A stretch of 15,784 bases of DNA from Thaumasiovibrio sp043421945 (GTDB taxonomy: Bacteria; Pseudomonadota; Gammaproteobacteria; Enterobacterales; Vibrionaceae). The notes below the pieces were generated by a model. It had not been told where the DNA came from, did not search any database, and worked only from the letters and a program-made list of their open reading frames with translations. Positions within the stretch are counted from its first letter, which is position 1; each line of letters starts with the position of its first letter. The DNA is taken from positions 1 through 15,784 of the forward strand of contig JBHOGO010000095.1 in NCBI GenBank assembly GCA_043421945.1, written 5' to 3'. This document shows positions 15,557-15,784 of the stretch, piece after piece. The position numbers were made by a program, and so were the translations under genes.

Positions 15557-15784
15557 CCAAAGGCAGCCTCTATAAGGTAAGGCGCTGAAGAATGTCTTTG
15601 ATTAAGCGCTATCAGTGGTTGGTAATCCTAGTTTGATATGTTTGACGACTATCGTCACAAACTTGAAGGGATATAGGGCGCATAACGTGAACAGGACTGC
15701 CTCCACGCCCAGGGCAAGATCATGAACGTTTTTCGAGCAAAATGATCAGTTTGACGATCAGTTTTACTTGTGATCTTATACTCC
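15557..15784. other. Right-edge region without a recognised gene
   Basis: No convincing gene is seen. On the minus strand one frame is open for 48 codons (15745-15602) and reads protein-like (GVEAVLFTLCALYPFKF, then IKLGLPTTDSA and a TAA stop at 15604-15602), but it has no ATG, no ribosome binding site and an in-frame stop at 15748. It could be the broken end of a gene. A plus-strand 14-codon frame from about 15593 looks like noise. With the inverted repeat at 15518-15556 this suggests a remnant of something larger beyond the window. Confidence 0.25.

Overview
The window looks like chromosomal DNA of a marine gammaproteobacterium, most probably a Vibrionaceae member (Vibrio, Photobacterium or a relative). 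This rests on moderate GC content and on the family flavour of the proteins: a YcgM-type FAH protein, an MviM/YceM-type oxidoreductase, MurQ, GlsB/YeaQ, and an RND pump with its own two-component system. I see no rRNA, tRNA, CRISPR array, prophage or intact insertion sequence. The genus is an inference.

Left part (1-3300). A lone periplasmic solute-binding-type protein lies on the minus strand. Downstream of it is a decayed-looking reading frame that begins at a TGATG stop/start junction. Divergent from these is a two-gene plus-strand operon: an FAH-family hydrolase overlapping a Gfo/Idh/MocA (MviM-like) oxidoreductase by 16 nt, ending near an 11-bp inverted repeat.

Middle left (3300-5440). 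Three minus-strand genes appear to be separate units: an unrecognised 87-aa protein with a strong ribosome binding site, the N-acetylmuramic acid 6-phosphate etherase MurQ, and a hotdog acyl-CoA thioesterase. The murQ leader carries three 14-bp tandem repeats immediately before its start.

Centre (5527-13391). The main content is a five-gene minus-strand operon of about 7.8 kb: outer-membrane lipoprotein channel, membrane fusion protein, RND permease, OmpR-family response regulator, sensor histidine kinase. The genes are tightly joined (ATGA overlap, 1-nt gap, 27-nt gap, then an 11-nt overlap with a GTG start) and a rho-independent terminator closes the unit. Upstream of the first gene is a CTTAACC direct repeat with an 11-bp period, similar to sites bound by PmrA/QseB-like response regulators. 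The inferred model is a tripartite exporter that builds its own regulator and is controlled by it.

Right part (13392-15784). A divergent major facilitator superfamily transporter shares the intergenic region with the pump operon and ends in a terminator-like hairpin. After a frameshifted gene remnant comes a small GlsB/YeaQ-type membrane protein on the minus strand, preceded by a 3.6-copy, 14-bp tandem repeat. The last 320 bases have no recognised gene. They hold a perfect 15-bp inverted repeat and weak minus-strand coding traces.

No clearly new enzymatic system is evident. The points most worth following are the self-regulated RND operon with its candidate operator, the two unrelated sets of 14-bp promoter-proximal tandem repeats, and the decayed frames at both ends.
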